From NCBI GenBank assembly GCA_029851415.1, contig CM056741.1, positions 70,608,282 to 70,672,281 on the forward strand: a stretch of DNA of 64,000 nucleotides, given 5' to 3'. Shown one piece after another: positions 33,590-47,300 of the stretch (position 1 is its first letter; every line of letters starts with the position of its first letter). The notes under the pieces are model-generated. The model did no database searches. It saw nothing but the letters and a program-made list of their open reading frames with translations, and was not told the DNA's origin. This stretch comes from Eretmocerus hayati. Taxonomy: Eukaryota; Arthropoda; Insecta; Hymenoptera; Aphelinidae. A program made the translations under genes and the position numbers.

Positions 33590-34979
33590 GAGAGCTAAGT
33601 GACGAAACACAACAAACATAGTCATTTGTAAAAAAACGCTGCTTCAACCTCGGCTTCAACATCCTTGGCACGATACCCCATTATCCTCCGAGATTGAAGC
33701 CTACAAGATGTATTTTTGAAAAAAGGGGGGACGATCCAAGAGATTGTGGTAATTTTACTCAACTGTTATCTTATAATTCTATTTTTTTTTTGGTTATAAT
33801 CGATCAAAACTAAACGATGTGTTGAGTTTTGGATGGGATTAAAGTCCCATGACTGCTCATAGAATGTGAAGTACATTCCGAAATCAATCACTTTGAAAGC
33901 AAATTTCAATCGAATTCGAGATAAGTGCACTTCTCAAAATTCAAATTTATACTAATTCTATCTTGATGAATTTCCATGAACTTTTGCGAAAGTGAACGGT
34001 GGACACACGCGATTTTAATTAACAGAAAGGATCCCCCTATCCCCAGTATGAATCATTGTTTGACGATGTATGATCGGCGAGTTTGTAAAAGGGAAGTTGA
34101 GCGACGAGAAAGGGTGCGAGTCGAAAAGTGATATGAGGTCGGATAATTGCCCCTCTCTCATCCCGTCTATTCAATCTTTTTTATGCTCTTCGATTAACTG
34201 GTAGGGAGGAGACTGACAGTGTGAATGAGCCCATGTGTATGAGTCTTGTTTACATTTGCTGAATAAGCTTATGTAAATAAGCCCAGGCGTCGGTTAGAAT
34301 TAGCGAGAGGTGAGCTTAGACTCTCTGCAGCATGAAATACTGCTTCATTTCAAGGAAAGGTTGTGAATTTCAAACAATAAGATAAATGAGGAGGCTTTAC
34401 TCACTGGCATCTCAATCTAAAAGCGAGATTAAGGTTGGTACCACTAGATAGATATACATTCGAAGAGTGTTGGCGTGTGAATTTTGCAAATTTTGAGCTG
34501 TCCTCCAGTTCAAATTGGACGGAACTACTGCAATAAACCTTTTGTTTTGTTCTTACCCTCAGAACCCTTACTAATTTCGATTTAGATTATAATGCTACAG
34601 AAATACAAATAGCTGCACGTATGATGGAGTAGCCTATTTCGGGGTTTGTAGAACGAATCCCATACTAGTGAAGTGGACTAGTTTTTGTTTTGTTCGCTCA
34701 GCCTGACGTCGGTATGTGCTCCATTTCACGCCAACCTAAGTAATTTCCCATTTGATCCATCATTGAGAGAAATCCGATCTCAAACATGACTAGACATCAA
34801 CCTACAATTCGATTTTTTGATCGTTCATGGAATCGCCATTCCTATGTCTTAAAGTTTTAGATCAAAAATCAAACTCGCTCGAGATGAATCACACCAGCCC
34901 AAATATTTCCAAAGCCTTCAGTCTGATGCGGCTCATTGCTGCAAAAAATTTAGCCACGGCATTGCAGCACCGATGCACT

Positions 34980-35560
34980 AGTATTAGGTAATCCTCATCG
35001 AAATATCCGTTAGACGCTCACTCGCGGAATCGCAAGCCCGCAATGATGCGCTTGCCCCCAATTCAAACCCCGCGCTCGTATACATCCGTAGCTTAGCGCG
35101 CGTAACCAAATACAAATGCGCTAGGTTAATACGTGAAGCTCGGATCTCTCGATGACGGTGGGCGAGCGCAATTTGCAGAATTCCACGAGAGATACTATGC
35201 ATCCGAGGCCCCGGTGAGCGCAATTTGCGCGCGGAATCTAATTTGACAGGTGCCATTCGTCTTGCTGGCGCCCGACCTGGGCGTCCACGGGCTCCTTTTG
35301 TGATGCAAGCATCGCAGTTACCGATTTCAACTATGGCATACACGCCAGATCGGGCCAGATGCAAACGACCAAGATCGTTGCTCTGCATGCCCTCTCGTTG
35401 GCTCGCTCGTTATTGCCGCTCGGCACACAGAGGCATACTTGGGCTTTTATGCGCGTGTCGCTTCAATCGCTTCAAGCGATGGAATCTCTTTGCTAAACTT
35501 ATCGCGCTCGCGGGACATTACGTTGTGCTGAAGCTTTTCATCGTGCGTTAGTCCAAGCCT
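34980..35560. other. GC-rich island in intron 2
   Basis: CpG-rich, non-repetitive block with no supported exon. Candidate enhancer. Confidence 0.25.
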
Positions 35561-36896
35561 TTGCCCAACTGCATTCTCTAAACGTTTTCATTGCAATGAA
35601 AAGGCGATTCAAACGACACTGGCGTGACTGTCTTTTCGTTCATAAGCATATTACTCGAATTTGATTGACCAATGATCTGTCTGACCCACCTTGATCCCAA
35701 AAAGTACTCTAGATACTGAAATTGCAGCGAAAAGTCAAGGTGTGTGTGAGAAAGATGAACATGTAATGGTGATAACACTCAAACTCCGATATGAAACCAA
35801 ACATATATCGATTATTACGGTCTTCATAGCTATCCGCCTATAACAACAATGCTAAAAATTAGGTTATGAAAAATCTACCCATACTCTCCGTCATTTTGCT
35901 ATGAATAATTTAAGAGTCGACAATTGTTTGGATGATAAAAATAAGCCCTGCAATCTTCATCGGGCGTAAGGATTTCTGCAATCACAGTCATTTTGAAGAT
36001 GGAATTGAAACTACTTATTATATAGGAAGAATTTTCACAAGGATTTGATGATGATATTTTTGGAATGACGTCCTTTACCTAAAAAAAATTGTAGTAGTCA
36101 CAAAACAGCTCATGATTAGTTTGGCGGATGACGACTCCAGCGTACAAACCATGAACCCGACGATTTGAAGACGGTTGATAGTTGAGCAACATGCACCTTG
36201 TAGTAACACGATATTAAAGCACTTGTTAAGCACTAGACATTTGTCGAGCAGGAGCCCCGCGATGGATATAGCTATGGAAGTTGAAGGAATCGAGTTTTTC
36301 TAGCTGAAAAATTTTGGGGTTTCCCGGTTGCTCTGAACAACCACGACAAATTTGGGCTGGGGCTAAATAATACAAGCCAAAAGGTCTTTTACGCCGATGC
36401 AAAATATATTGATTGTAAGCGTGATTGAATTAGCTCAAAGTACTTGTGCAATTGAAGCAAAATATGATTTTTTTTTGGTGTGTTCAACGGTCGTCTTCAG
36501 CCAACCTCGTACGCTTAACGTTTAGTGTATTATTGTGGCGTGTTTTGAGATCCAGACACTCACCCTAACCTAATCCTCTCCGCATTTGCCCGGGAATCAT
36601 GCCCGTGGAGCGAAGGAAAACTCCTGAAGAGAGAAAACCTGCTCTGGAGAGTCCGGTACATTCATCATGCTACTTTTACGATGCTTATGCCACTTTTCTT
36701 GAGCATCAACATCAAAATTGTAACATTTCGTGCCTCCCGCTCACGTTGTTGAGGTGTTAGTGTCAACTGATCGATCAGAAAAGTCAGCAAGTTGAGGTTG
36801 ACTAGATCGAGACGGTCGATGTCTCCTATTTGAAGCATTGGAATATAAATGTCAGTTAATCGATCGGCAAAGCTCGCAATCTAGGGTTGGCAGACA

Positions 36897-37312
36897 TGGA
36901 TGGGCTGTCACCATAGAGATATTACTGATAGAGGAGGGAAGAGGTGGGCCTCTCTGTAAGTGGGCTTTTCTCTACGAAAGAGAGAGAGGAAAGACAAGGA
37001 GTCCTCTTTTTTTCTCTCTCGCACCTGCGCGGCGCATTGCGCAGTCGACACCAAGACACATAGGCGCGTCGGAGAGGGGATAGTGTTGACAGTTCACTTC
37101 TTGAGATGAAACTTGGCACTTTTATCCCCTCTCCAACGCGCCTATGTGCCTTGGTCTCGGCTGCGCGATGCGCCGCGCAGGTGCGAGAGAAAAAGGAAGA
37201 GGACTCCTCGTCTTTTCTCTCTCTCTTTCGCGGAGAAACGTATAGGCTGCGCTTCCCTCCTCTATCTGTAATATCTCTATGGCTGTCACCGACTGTGGCT
37301 GTCACCCATCCA
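36897..37312. mobile_element. Foldback/MITE with about 185-bp inverted arms
   Basis: TGGATGGGCTGTCAC at the left and its complement at the right start long arms (about 36897-37080 and 37116-37312). They include matching GAGA-rich and GCGCGG blocks, around a loop of about 35 nt. A 19-bp insertion duplicates part of the right end. Non-coding. Confidence 0.8.
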
Positions 37313-37909
37313 AGTCTCGCCGCGCCCAACGAAGCTTAACTTCGATGATCGACCGAGCTGACACTCAGCGACCCCACCAACTATGTCAGTAAAATATGAA
37401 TTTTCTGAACGATAATCTACTCGATAATATTCAGTACATTGTACAATAAGTATAATAGTTTCAACGTTTAACTGGAATTTTCAAGAATGAAAAGTGGTTG
37501 GTAGCCTAGATTGTGATAAGGAAATTCACCATCATCCGCGAGCGTCGAGGGAATGGTGGTTTGTACTAACTCGAAGAAATCATTTATTGATCTCTCAAGA
37601 ACGTAATGGTTTTTGAATAATTGAACAGCTCATTTTCCAACTTGGAGCGTTTGAAAAGAATGACGAAGAATGAAGCTTTGGTAACTTTTTTATGAAGAGG
37701 CGCTCGTTCTCCTCGATTCAATTATTCATTGGACACAAGGATAGAGTTGTCGGTGCGTCAATATTTGATACAATCCCGTTCCACTATAGGCTGACTGCAT
37801 CACCGACGCTCTCAATTTGCAGTCCAACATTGATTTCCGATGCGTCAGCTGTGTTTTCTCTAAACCAATCTCCGCATATCCGGAGACGACAATTAGCCAT
37901 ACTCGCGTA

Positions 37910-38740
37910 AATCCATCACTCTCGCATCGCGAGGAAGGCAGATTTCAGAGCTCGCAGGTTTAGGATCTGCATCGCCCGCTAACTCGCAAACCTTTCATCG
38001 CTTTGAAAGGGGCCTATTTTCATCACCGTCCGCGCGCGCGCAGCCGAGATCAAGCGGCTCGCCTACCAGCTCTGACGGGGACTATATTTTTAGAAATCAA
38101 CGTGGCACTCTGGGCAGATTGCGCATATATGAAGGGGCGAAGGTCGCCGCACCAGTCGCTTATTAATGCACATAAATCACGTCGCTCCGCGAAAAAGGGC
38201 AGAGCGCGCGCCGCGCTCGATCGCCGCCGGGGCCCACCCGTCGCGCGAGGCTCGAGCGTTGTACTTTTGCAAGCAACGACTCATCTCACCCGAGCACCGC
38301 TGTGTTACCCCGCAAAAAGCACTTTTGGTACTCGATCTCGACTCCCCGATGCAAGCATACGTGCACTTTTCGTCGAAGATCGACCCCCTCGCGAGCAGGC
38401 CGGGCCGATGCTAGCGAGAGATCCGTTTTCCCATCGAGCCCCTCGAAAAATCTCGCGATGGTCGGAGCGGAGTATAAGTAGCGACGATGGCCCTCGAGAG
38501 CCCGGCGCTGTTGCGTGCGCAAATGTACACGATGTATTTACGCCGAGCTATATATCTCTTGGACTGTCGAGAGAGCTTCCGTGGGATCGTGATGGCCCTT
38601 GAGCGACAAAGCATTGCTACCGAGCGATAATGTTCTGTTGAGAGCTGATCAACGAGAAAGCATGCTTCATTTCTGTGGCCAGAAGCCTCTTTGAATTCTG
38701 TGAATTCTTCCTCTGCCACCCTACCGCCTGATTACGACAA
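37910..38740. other. GC-rich island in intron 2
   Basis: Strongly CpG-rich, non-repetitive block. Frames on both strands lack splice context. Candidate regulatory region. Confidence 0.3.
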
Positions 38741-41723
38741 CGCCCACTAGATCTCGAAACCATCACTCATTTATCGTCGCATTACGGTTACCGATAAGTA
38801 GGTAAAACGATGCATGGATTTTTTGTATTATTCGAAAGGATTTAAATACCTCCCTTTGAGAAATAGTACATATTCAGAAACTTTTGGAACGAGCTTTTCC
38901 GTCCTTGCATCATTGATTTATCTCGTTTTAGCGGGGATGAAACTCCAAATTACCTCAATTTTCAAAATTCATCACATCTATTTCGAGATAAACAAGAAAG
39001 AGGAGATGGATGAGAAAAAATCTACTTGAAACGGTATCGAGCGAGGCATCTCAAGAAAAGTGAGGTCCTCTGAAAGTATGAGATATACACACACATATAT
39101 ATATGTTATATGTATCGCGAATATTCAGGCCAAACAAGCAGCAACCAGCCGTTGAAAAGCCAGTTCGCGAAGATTGCACTGGGCCATTGCGTCTTTCCTG
39201 CTTTCTCTGGAGTATACGTTTTTCTTCACGCCACAACATGCCGGGGATTTATGAGCAATGTGCATTTGAGAAAGGCTGTGTTGCAACCAAACAGCTCACG
39301 AAATTGCACAAACTGTCGACGTGAAACCCAAGAATATTCATACATTTTGGCCCAGCTAAATCCACAAGAAAAGTATGGGCTGGAAATAGAGAGATTGGCA
39401 GCCTTGTGATTGATGAGAAACTTCTCCATTCAGATATTCTAAACAGAGGAAAAAATTTACGTATACAAAATAGCAAGTGAACATCGAAGCGAGCCGCTTC
39501 TTTCGGTAATGACAAACTCAAAGTTCTATTACGTGAGGCTGACAGAATTCTCAAAGTGAAATTCTTAAAATCCATTGATGATCGCATTGAAATTCGGCTC
39601 ACGGAATAAGTCAAATAATTTTTACTTGGGGCGCCACGTGGAAGAAAAAAATTTGCATACACTAATACTTACACTTTGAATCGAGTTCTAAATACTTACA
39701 CTTCGAACCGGGTTTTAAAGGAATGGGGTTTGCCAACATCTGAATAGTGGGGTAATTGAAGCAACGCTCAGGGAAAGGACGAAAAAAATATAAAACCTCG
39801 AAGGCATTTATCTTATTCAAGGTGTAATCTCAATTCCCCGTAAGCTATGATTTTTTCTATTACTCAAGTGTGTGGTCTGACAATACTGATCCTATAAATC
39901 TGAACAATTGCATCATTCTTATCAATGAATAACCGTGTCTTAAGAAATTGGTATCGTTTTAATCTGGATTACGAGTGCTTTTGCATTGAGAATGTTTGCC
40001 ACTTTATGGCTTTGTTCAGCGTGACCCATATAATGAACTGAATACCACGCAAAAAAGAATTTGGGCGTGCGTTGCAATAGAATATCTCTCATGGTATCAC
40101 CATCACCAGCGATAAGAATTCGTATTCTAATATTCTCGAATATTACTTGTTCTTCATTATGAAGTTTTTTATCCAGTTACTAATAGCCATATTCCAGGTA
40201 TGGCATTGAGCTGATCCGTTCTCATAGGGTCAAAATTCATGCGCTAGAATAATGTAAAACCCTTCTGAAAATTTAATACACGTGAAAAAAGCCACGGGTA
40301 CACAGATAAATGAAAATCAGGATGAAATGCTAGTGTGAGTGTCGCTTAGCGAGCAACTTTCTCAGCTAGCAATGAAAACAAAGAGCAGAGCGAGAGGAAG
40401 GAAGAGGTGTCGCGGGCCCCGTGAAAAGCAAATATTCTGTTTAGTTGAAACTGCTACAGAGAGCGGGCGAGCGGCAATAATTTCAAGATTATTTTGTAAG
40501 AAAGGAGAAACTTGAATGCGTACATATCCAAATTCACAAACAGTCGCAGCTGACTGGTGGCAAGCAACTGAGAGACACAAAGAGAAGAAGGATGAATAAG
40601 AATGAAATACCATGCTGCAAGGTGGTGATACAGTGCTTGCTGTAAATCGTCTCTGAACAAAGACTCGAGATTCACTCGGCAAATTGTGACCGATTTCCCA
40701 GCGGGTGTATCCTCAAATGAGAAAACTTGGAGGGAAAAAGAGTAACGAGTTGAAACTTTTTCATTATCATCCAACCCGCAAGACATCCCATTTTGCTAAA
40801 CGCACCTCTGACACAGCTTGATTTTCGAGATATGTACCAATCTGGGATTATAATTACTGTACACAGTAGAATTTCATCCATGGTCAATTGTTGGGAGGAT
40901 AAGTCGTTGCTCAGGAAAAATATTCCCAAATGGATTAGTCTCATGGGGTCCTACTTCAAATCCCCCAGCACCAACGCATGACAGTTCTTACATCAACAAA
41001 CTATCCAACGCAAACAATGAGACCTCTGGATTCGACGGACTCAAGAATTTTGAGCGCGGTGAGCGATATATCTGGTTCTGAGAACAGTGTGCAATTAAAA
41101 AGAGCTCTTTAGCATTTTGGTGAGTTGAAAGTTCGACGATGGTGAGTGAGCTACGAGATCTTCTTCTTCTTCTCGCCCTAGTCAGCTTGATCGTTTCCAT
41201 GTAACCGAGTTTCAAAATTGGAAGAGACAGGCGCAGGGGTAGAACAAGGGAATGAATAAATACTCTTAAAACTCTTTGCGCAGTGAGTCCTTCACGCTCT
41301 TTGTTTACGGCTATCGGTTAAGATTGCAGAGATGATTCATCGGGCGGTGTAACGCGCTCGAGCGACTGAACCCCAAGCGTGCAATCCATTAATGGCACTT
41401 TATTAAATTAGCAAATATATGAAATATCAGACACGCTTTACGAAGTGTCCGGTCAGCCATTCTTGCTGAGTGATGCATTACGAGTGCATGAGAGAATCCA
41501 TCTCCACACTTGCCGCTGTCAACTATTGAATGACAGCTCGCACCGATAGAGTCGTAGCTGAACGCGAAAGACGCGTTTGCATGCCTCACTCGTGTAGCAT
41601 GTGAAATTTTTTCAGAGCGTCAACCTGTTACTTTATTGAGCAATCTTTTTGCAATTCAAATTGATACGTAATCTTGTGAGTAATTCGTCATCATTGGTTG
41701 ATTTACCCACTCGCGGAATGAAT

Positions 41724-41777
41724 TCGACCCTAAATTAATTCATTTTCGTCGATGAAAATGAATCAATTTAGGGTCGA
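41724..41777. repeat. 54-bp inverted repeat
   Basis: TCGACCCTAAATT and its complement form arms of about 24 bp with one indel around a 6-nt loop. It may be the stub of a MITE. Confidence 0.7.
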
Positions 41778-43320
41778 CTTTATTATGATTACCTCGAACG
41801 CCAGCACAATCACTCCCGTAACACTACAAAAAGGATTTTTCAAATATCTTTCACTTCTCAAAACCGGTACTCACGAAGACAATAAAATTAACGCTAGATT
41901 TCTTCAATCGAGAATTGCACGATTCCTCCAAGTGAGAAATTTTTTTCAAATTTTGAGCAAAATGTGTGCTCAGAGCACCGATTCGAGAAAAAATTGAGCT
42001 TCTCGAAATTGTAAATTGCGATACAAGGGTATGGAAAAACTTTATTCGCGTCCGAGTGATGGGTTCCCAGCCTGAGCCGTAGGCGAAGGTGGGAATCAAC
42101 ACGAGGATGCCAACAATAGGTTTTCCCAGTTTTGTAGATAGAACTACTTGGCTCTACTTTACCGAAAAGAACTTCAACAGGGCTCATTTTAAAGGTTATC
42201 CTACGTACTTCAAGATGACGTTATTCATCTTTATCAGTACAAACTTGAATCTTTCCAATCTGAGCTTGAAGAAGTGCCAATTTCAATGATTTTTTGAAAA
42301 TCTCCTGGCTCCGGTAGCTCAAAGGCACAGGAATATCCTGGAATGAATCTGAAGAGACTTGAAAGTACAAGTGTAGGACTTTATAATCCATTTTTCAACA
42401 TCCTTCTACGTTACTCCTACTCCGAGCTATGACATTTTCTCCGAGGAAAGTTTTTCCGAAAAAAGTAGCACTTTTATTAAAAAATGATGAAAAAATTCAC
42501 TTCTGCAGGCATGTTCCACAGGTTATCCATTCTTTTAGTTATGATATAGAAGACAGATACCGGGATCAGAGATTATATTCCTCTTAAAACGCATTTGTCT
42601 GTCTTTTTCGGATTTAGGTGTTAGTTTTTGCGGAAAATCTTCCTCCACAGAAAATGTCATAGCTCGGAGTAGAAGTACCGTAGAAGGAAATTTGAAAACG
42701 AATTTTGGAGCTCTAGACTTGTACTTTCGGGTTTTGCTTTCTCGAAAGAGAAAGCATTCATTTGGTGCCAGCAGAATTTTCGTCAAATTTTTTCTAAAAA
42801 AATTTTTTTCTCCTCCAGTGAACCTCTTGAATACATGAAATTGGTACAGTCCTCTTCCTTTCGCCAAGATCTATCGAATGTAGGTCACAGTTTTTCGTTA
42901 TAACCCCTCACAAAATTACTACAACCCCGTCTTTCGAGCCCTCTGTCCGTGTCTGTGTGTGTGTATGTATGTATGTTGTTTTCTATCGCTCAGCAGAACT
43001 CCTCACTGGTTTGATAGATCGTCCTGAAATTTTTATGCCATGTTCGGAGGCGTCTCTAGATGGGAATGCTAGATTTTGAGTGCCCCCCGATGATTATTTT
43101 TATACTTATGAATTTTTTTTCATTTATGTATAATTTTTTTTTCATCTTAAAAACTAAAAATATTCTCTCCTTCCTGCTCAAAAAATCTGAGGCTGTTGAT
43201 TTACGCGTTTCTCGACGTGCTTAATCGATTGGTTAATACGGAATTCCGATTGAAGCTCATTATATTATATCTTTTACACACCTCTCTTTCGTTGGGCTAT
43301 AAAACCTTTCTAATCACAAT

Positions 43321-44058
43321 TTAACAAAATTCCGTATCAGCCAATCTATTCAGCACGTCAAAAAACTTCTAAATTACTTCCTTTACATTTTTTTTATGTA
43401 GTAAAATGGAATACAAATCATTTATAAGATTTGCTTCTTTCCGAAAAATTCCAAATTTCTCATTAAAAAATTCACAAGTCAAAAAATATTCATGCGATCA
43501 TGCTCAAAATTCACTGGCATTATCATCACAGTCTTTAAAATACACTTACAAAGTCTCAAAAGATTTTGTCGAATTGATCTCGAAATTTTGCGTTCCAAAT
43601 GATACATTTTTATTCCAATCTTCAGGTTCACCGACAGTTAATCGCTTCCTTTCCTAACATAATCACCTGTTTACCAAAATCCTGTATCAACGAATCGATC
43701 CAGCACGCCGAAAAATATCTAAAGTACTTCCTTGACATTTTTTTCATACAGTCAAATGAAGTACAAATCATTTATAAGATTTGCTTCTTTCCGAAAAATT
43801 TCGAATTTCTCATTACAAAATTCAACAGTCAAAAAATATTCATGCGATCATGCTCAAAATTCACTGGCATCATCGTCACAGTCTTTAAAATACACCTACA
43901 AAGTCTCGAAGGATTTTGTCAAATCGATATCGAAATTTTGCGTTCTAAATGATACATTTTCATTCCAATTTTCACGTTCACCGACAGTTAATTGCTTTCT
44001 TCCCTAACATAATCACCTGTTTACCAAAATTCTGTATCAATCAATCAATTCCTCGCGT
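43321..44058. repeat. Tandem repeat, 350-bp period, two copies plus a stub
   Basis: Units start at 43321, 43671 and 44021 (T-T-A-c-C-A-A-A-A-T), at exactly 350-bp spacing and high identity. An 83- to 91-codon frame stays open in both full copies, but amino acid changes look unconstrained, so it is treated as satellite-like. An inverted partial copy lies at 43190-43245. Confidence 0.85.
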
Positions 44059-44165
44059 TAATGAAAATCAATAAAGACCTTTACGTTATTATCACTCTGT
44101 TCCACTTACTGCAAATTGAAATTTACACTCCATAATTTATTCTTCAAATAACTAATTTCTAGAAA

Positions 44166-44348
44166 AATACTCAATTTTACTTGATTTTCTTCAAACCGAT
44201 TCATTCCTTGTTCAATGTATACGAGTCATATCCATCAGACCATAAACCTGTTAACATAGTAAAATGTCAAACACAGGATGATGAATTAGAGCAAGATAGT
44301 AAAGAACAAAACATTGAGGAGGATATTGTGGATTTGATTGATGTTTAA
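44166..44348 (+). pseudogene. Coding-like acidic C-terminal remnant
   Basis: A frame of about 60 codons ends in a D/E-rich tail (E-E-D-I-V-D-L-I-D-V then TAA), unlike the surrounding noncoding composition. It lies inside the 2.8-kb element and may be the decayed end of a transposase. No motif identifies it. Confidence 0.3.
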
Positions 44349-47300
44349 GATGAAGATCAAAGATAAATGAAGGATCGTGGATGTTTACCAATTGATATCA
44401 CAGAAAGTCAGTATAAAGAAATTCGAAAAAATATCTCATGTTCTGGATCATGGTTATAGTAGACGTTTTGATATTTTGGATGAATAAATATTTTAATAAA
44501 AATTTCATGAGGAGAATTGATTAATGTAACATATTAATGTATTTGAATTTTCGAGTGAATAATATGAGATTAGTTGACTTCTTCTATGGCAATGAGAAAG
44601 CATTCTGCTAAATTCTTTTAGCAGCGTATTTTAAGATTCATTCCAGAATATTCCTGTACCTTTGGGCTGCCGGAGCCAGGAGATTCTTCCAAAAATCGTC
44701 AGAATTGATACTTTTTTAAACTCAAATGGGAAGATCCAGTTCTGTACTGATAAAAATGAATAATTCCATCCTGAAGTACAAGAAAAGACCTTTACAATGA
44801 GCTCTTATAAAGTTGTTTTCAATAAGGTAGAGCCCAATAGCTTAACTTACAAACTGGAAAAAAAAGTTCGGGTGTCCTGAAACTCTTGACCGGCAGTATA
44901 CTCGATGTTTAGTCTAACTGCAAATTCATGCGATTTACTTGCATTCTGTCCATCTGACTAACCTCATCCAACGCTGTGTTCATCGACTCACATACAAATT
45001 CATGCTAGTTGAGATCTGAGTCCTTCTAAAATCAAAAACAAACATTCGATGAATGGATTGTGGTTTGGTCACCAGTAGAATAGATAATTCTACTTGCAAG
45101 AAAGATATCTCCATAAGACTCGTGGCTTCTCAAAGAGGGATTTCTAGTTCTCGAACTGAGAAAATCCTAGAACAAACGATTCGGGATTTCTCAAATTTGC
45201 ACGTACTCTCCTTTAGTAAATTGGTTTCTCGGCTTGAGGGACTTTTTTTGTAATTAACAGATATCACAGAGGAGTACACTCTCCAGCTAGCTTGAGCATT
45301 TCAAATTGTATCGAAATCATCTCTTCGAAAGTTCAGAATAAACAAAAAAAATTCTTTCAAAGTCATAAATATAACAAAACAATTTTTTGTTCTCGTGGAA
45401 AAAAAAACCCTACTTATATGTTGTAAATGTGACGGAGGAAGTCTTCGATGTTTCTTTGAGATCATCACTAGAGGGCATTAAAGCGAGTATAATGAAACAA
45501 AAGCTGATCGATATTTCGCGATGCGAGTCATGAGAGATACCGATTAATCGTATTATACGAGTCATATTTGTGTGTTCAATACAAGGTGTGACTGCGCACA
45601 GAGCCGCGATTGGGGCTGACAATAAATCACCGGGACTCGTTCATTAATATATGGTCCATTACAATCAATTGCAGAGTCAGCATTTTGATTCAATTTGCGT
45701 GAGCCGAAACTCGTGTACCCAAAACATTATAATTGAATCTGTGCTGGTGTCGCCGCGTCACATTCTCTACGTGCTCACAATATCATTAACTCATTGAAAA
45801 TTTCCAGCTGAAGCCAAACTAGCTTCAAGTTTTAATTAGGAGCCACGCTACACAGGGGCACAATGTGTCTTTGATCACGCAAAAGGTCCCACTACGCGTT
45901 TCCCCCCGTAGAAGCCATTCTCCGAGGCAGACTAATTCGTTAAGAGCGACTCGGCACTTTTCCTACCCCTCGGATTACGCATTAATTATTGTAACTCCGC
46001 TCAATTCTTTTCCGTTGTTCAGGTGGAGTGACAACATATACTTTATATTCGCAATACTTTACATTGACATATGAAAGGATGAGCCGATGCTATCTGGATG
46101 CTGACTGGCTAATTGAAAATCAATATTTCCGAGCCCAAAACAGCGATGGATCATCTTAGGGTTCCATTTCTTTCAGCCTTGGAGCTGTATCGCGTGATCG
46201 TCGTGGCGAAAAGGCGAAAATCTCGAGTGACAGTTCTTGCTGGCACTGTGTAAAAGCTCGTCACGGCTGAGTCAAGAGTCTAGTATTTTGAATATTCCCA
46301 ATTAAATATTTATAAGTTGAACGAAAATGAAACGTGCAGGAGTGATTCTCATCACGAATACTGATACAGTTTTGTAATTTCCAAATTATTCCAGACATTT
46401 TGAAACAAAGTGTGTCAATGTGCATACTCAGGAATGACTCAATCAGACTTCATCAGACTTGTAAGTATTTCAGAGTTCATGGACAAGTGGATAGAAATGC
46501 ATCATTTTGCAAACGTCTATGGTAGAAATTCTACCGTAGAATCGAGAAAATTGAATTGAAAAACCGAGAAAATCTAGTTTCACAGAAGAAGCTACTCAAT
46601 CTCAAATCAAGAATCAACGAAATATCTGATCATGTAGAGGGATGCACTCGTAGACCAATTGAGATTCAAATGGGAAGACTGCAAAGAAAACGAATCGGAT
46701 TAAGGTCAGCGCTCTTCTGGCGACTGCGTGCAGGGACGGACCAAAATTGTGGCACGCATAGACGAATAGGGGATAAAAAGAGAGATGGACAAAGCGATAG
46801 AAGATGAGAGTGGGATCAAAGTAAAAGAACAGCAAAAATTGAGAGAAGCGGCGCCATGCAATTTCAGCTCGACTGTGATTCGAAACTTGTTTTCGTGAGC
46901 TTGCACATCCAGAAAGATAAAACACGTTTCTGTTGCTCCTATACAGCCCTAACTATCGATTGCAAGCTCTATCAGCTAGGAACATTTCACAAATGTTTTC
47001 AAAAAAAGTTTGATATGAAACCAAAATTTGAAATGGTGTAAACGTCCTAATCACGTAGATAAATCCGCCCACGAATGGTTCGGGTAATGATAAAACATTG
47101 AGATAATGAAATCGAGATTGACTTTGGCCTGTTCACGGATTTCTTGACGCACGCTCGCGCGTGTTGTATACAAAGAGCTTTACAGTTTTGGCGCAATTTC
47201 TTGACTTGAAATTACCGGTCTTCATTTTGGGTGTATGTATTTGAGAAACAAATCAAAACCGATTTCCAAGTAAAATACAACAGAAACATGATGTTTGCAT

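Larger units (their letters stand above)
42103..44879. mobile_element. 2.8-kb element with about 250-bp divergent terminal inverted repeats
   Basis: The left arm (42103-42352) and right arm (44629-44879) align as inverted copies. Both hold CTCCTGGCTCCGG and CAGGAATAT blocks. Inside are a second foldback (42396-42465 with 42630-42700), a tandem repeat (43321-44058) and a short coding-like remnant (44166-44348). Long inverted ends with internal tandem repeats resemble foldback or Mutator-like elements. There is no intact transposase, and the family is not assigned. Confidence 0.65.

Noticed and set aside
43321..44058. CRISPR-like or rDNA-spacer array
   Set aside because: The 350-bp units have no spacer structure, and the context is eukaryotic intron.
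46556..46925. Overlapping frames of 83-103 codons on both strands
   Set aside because: No motif, no splice signals, and opposite-strand frames equally open.
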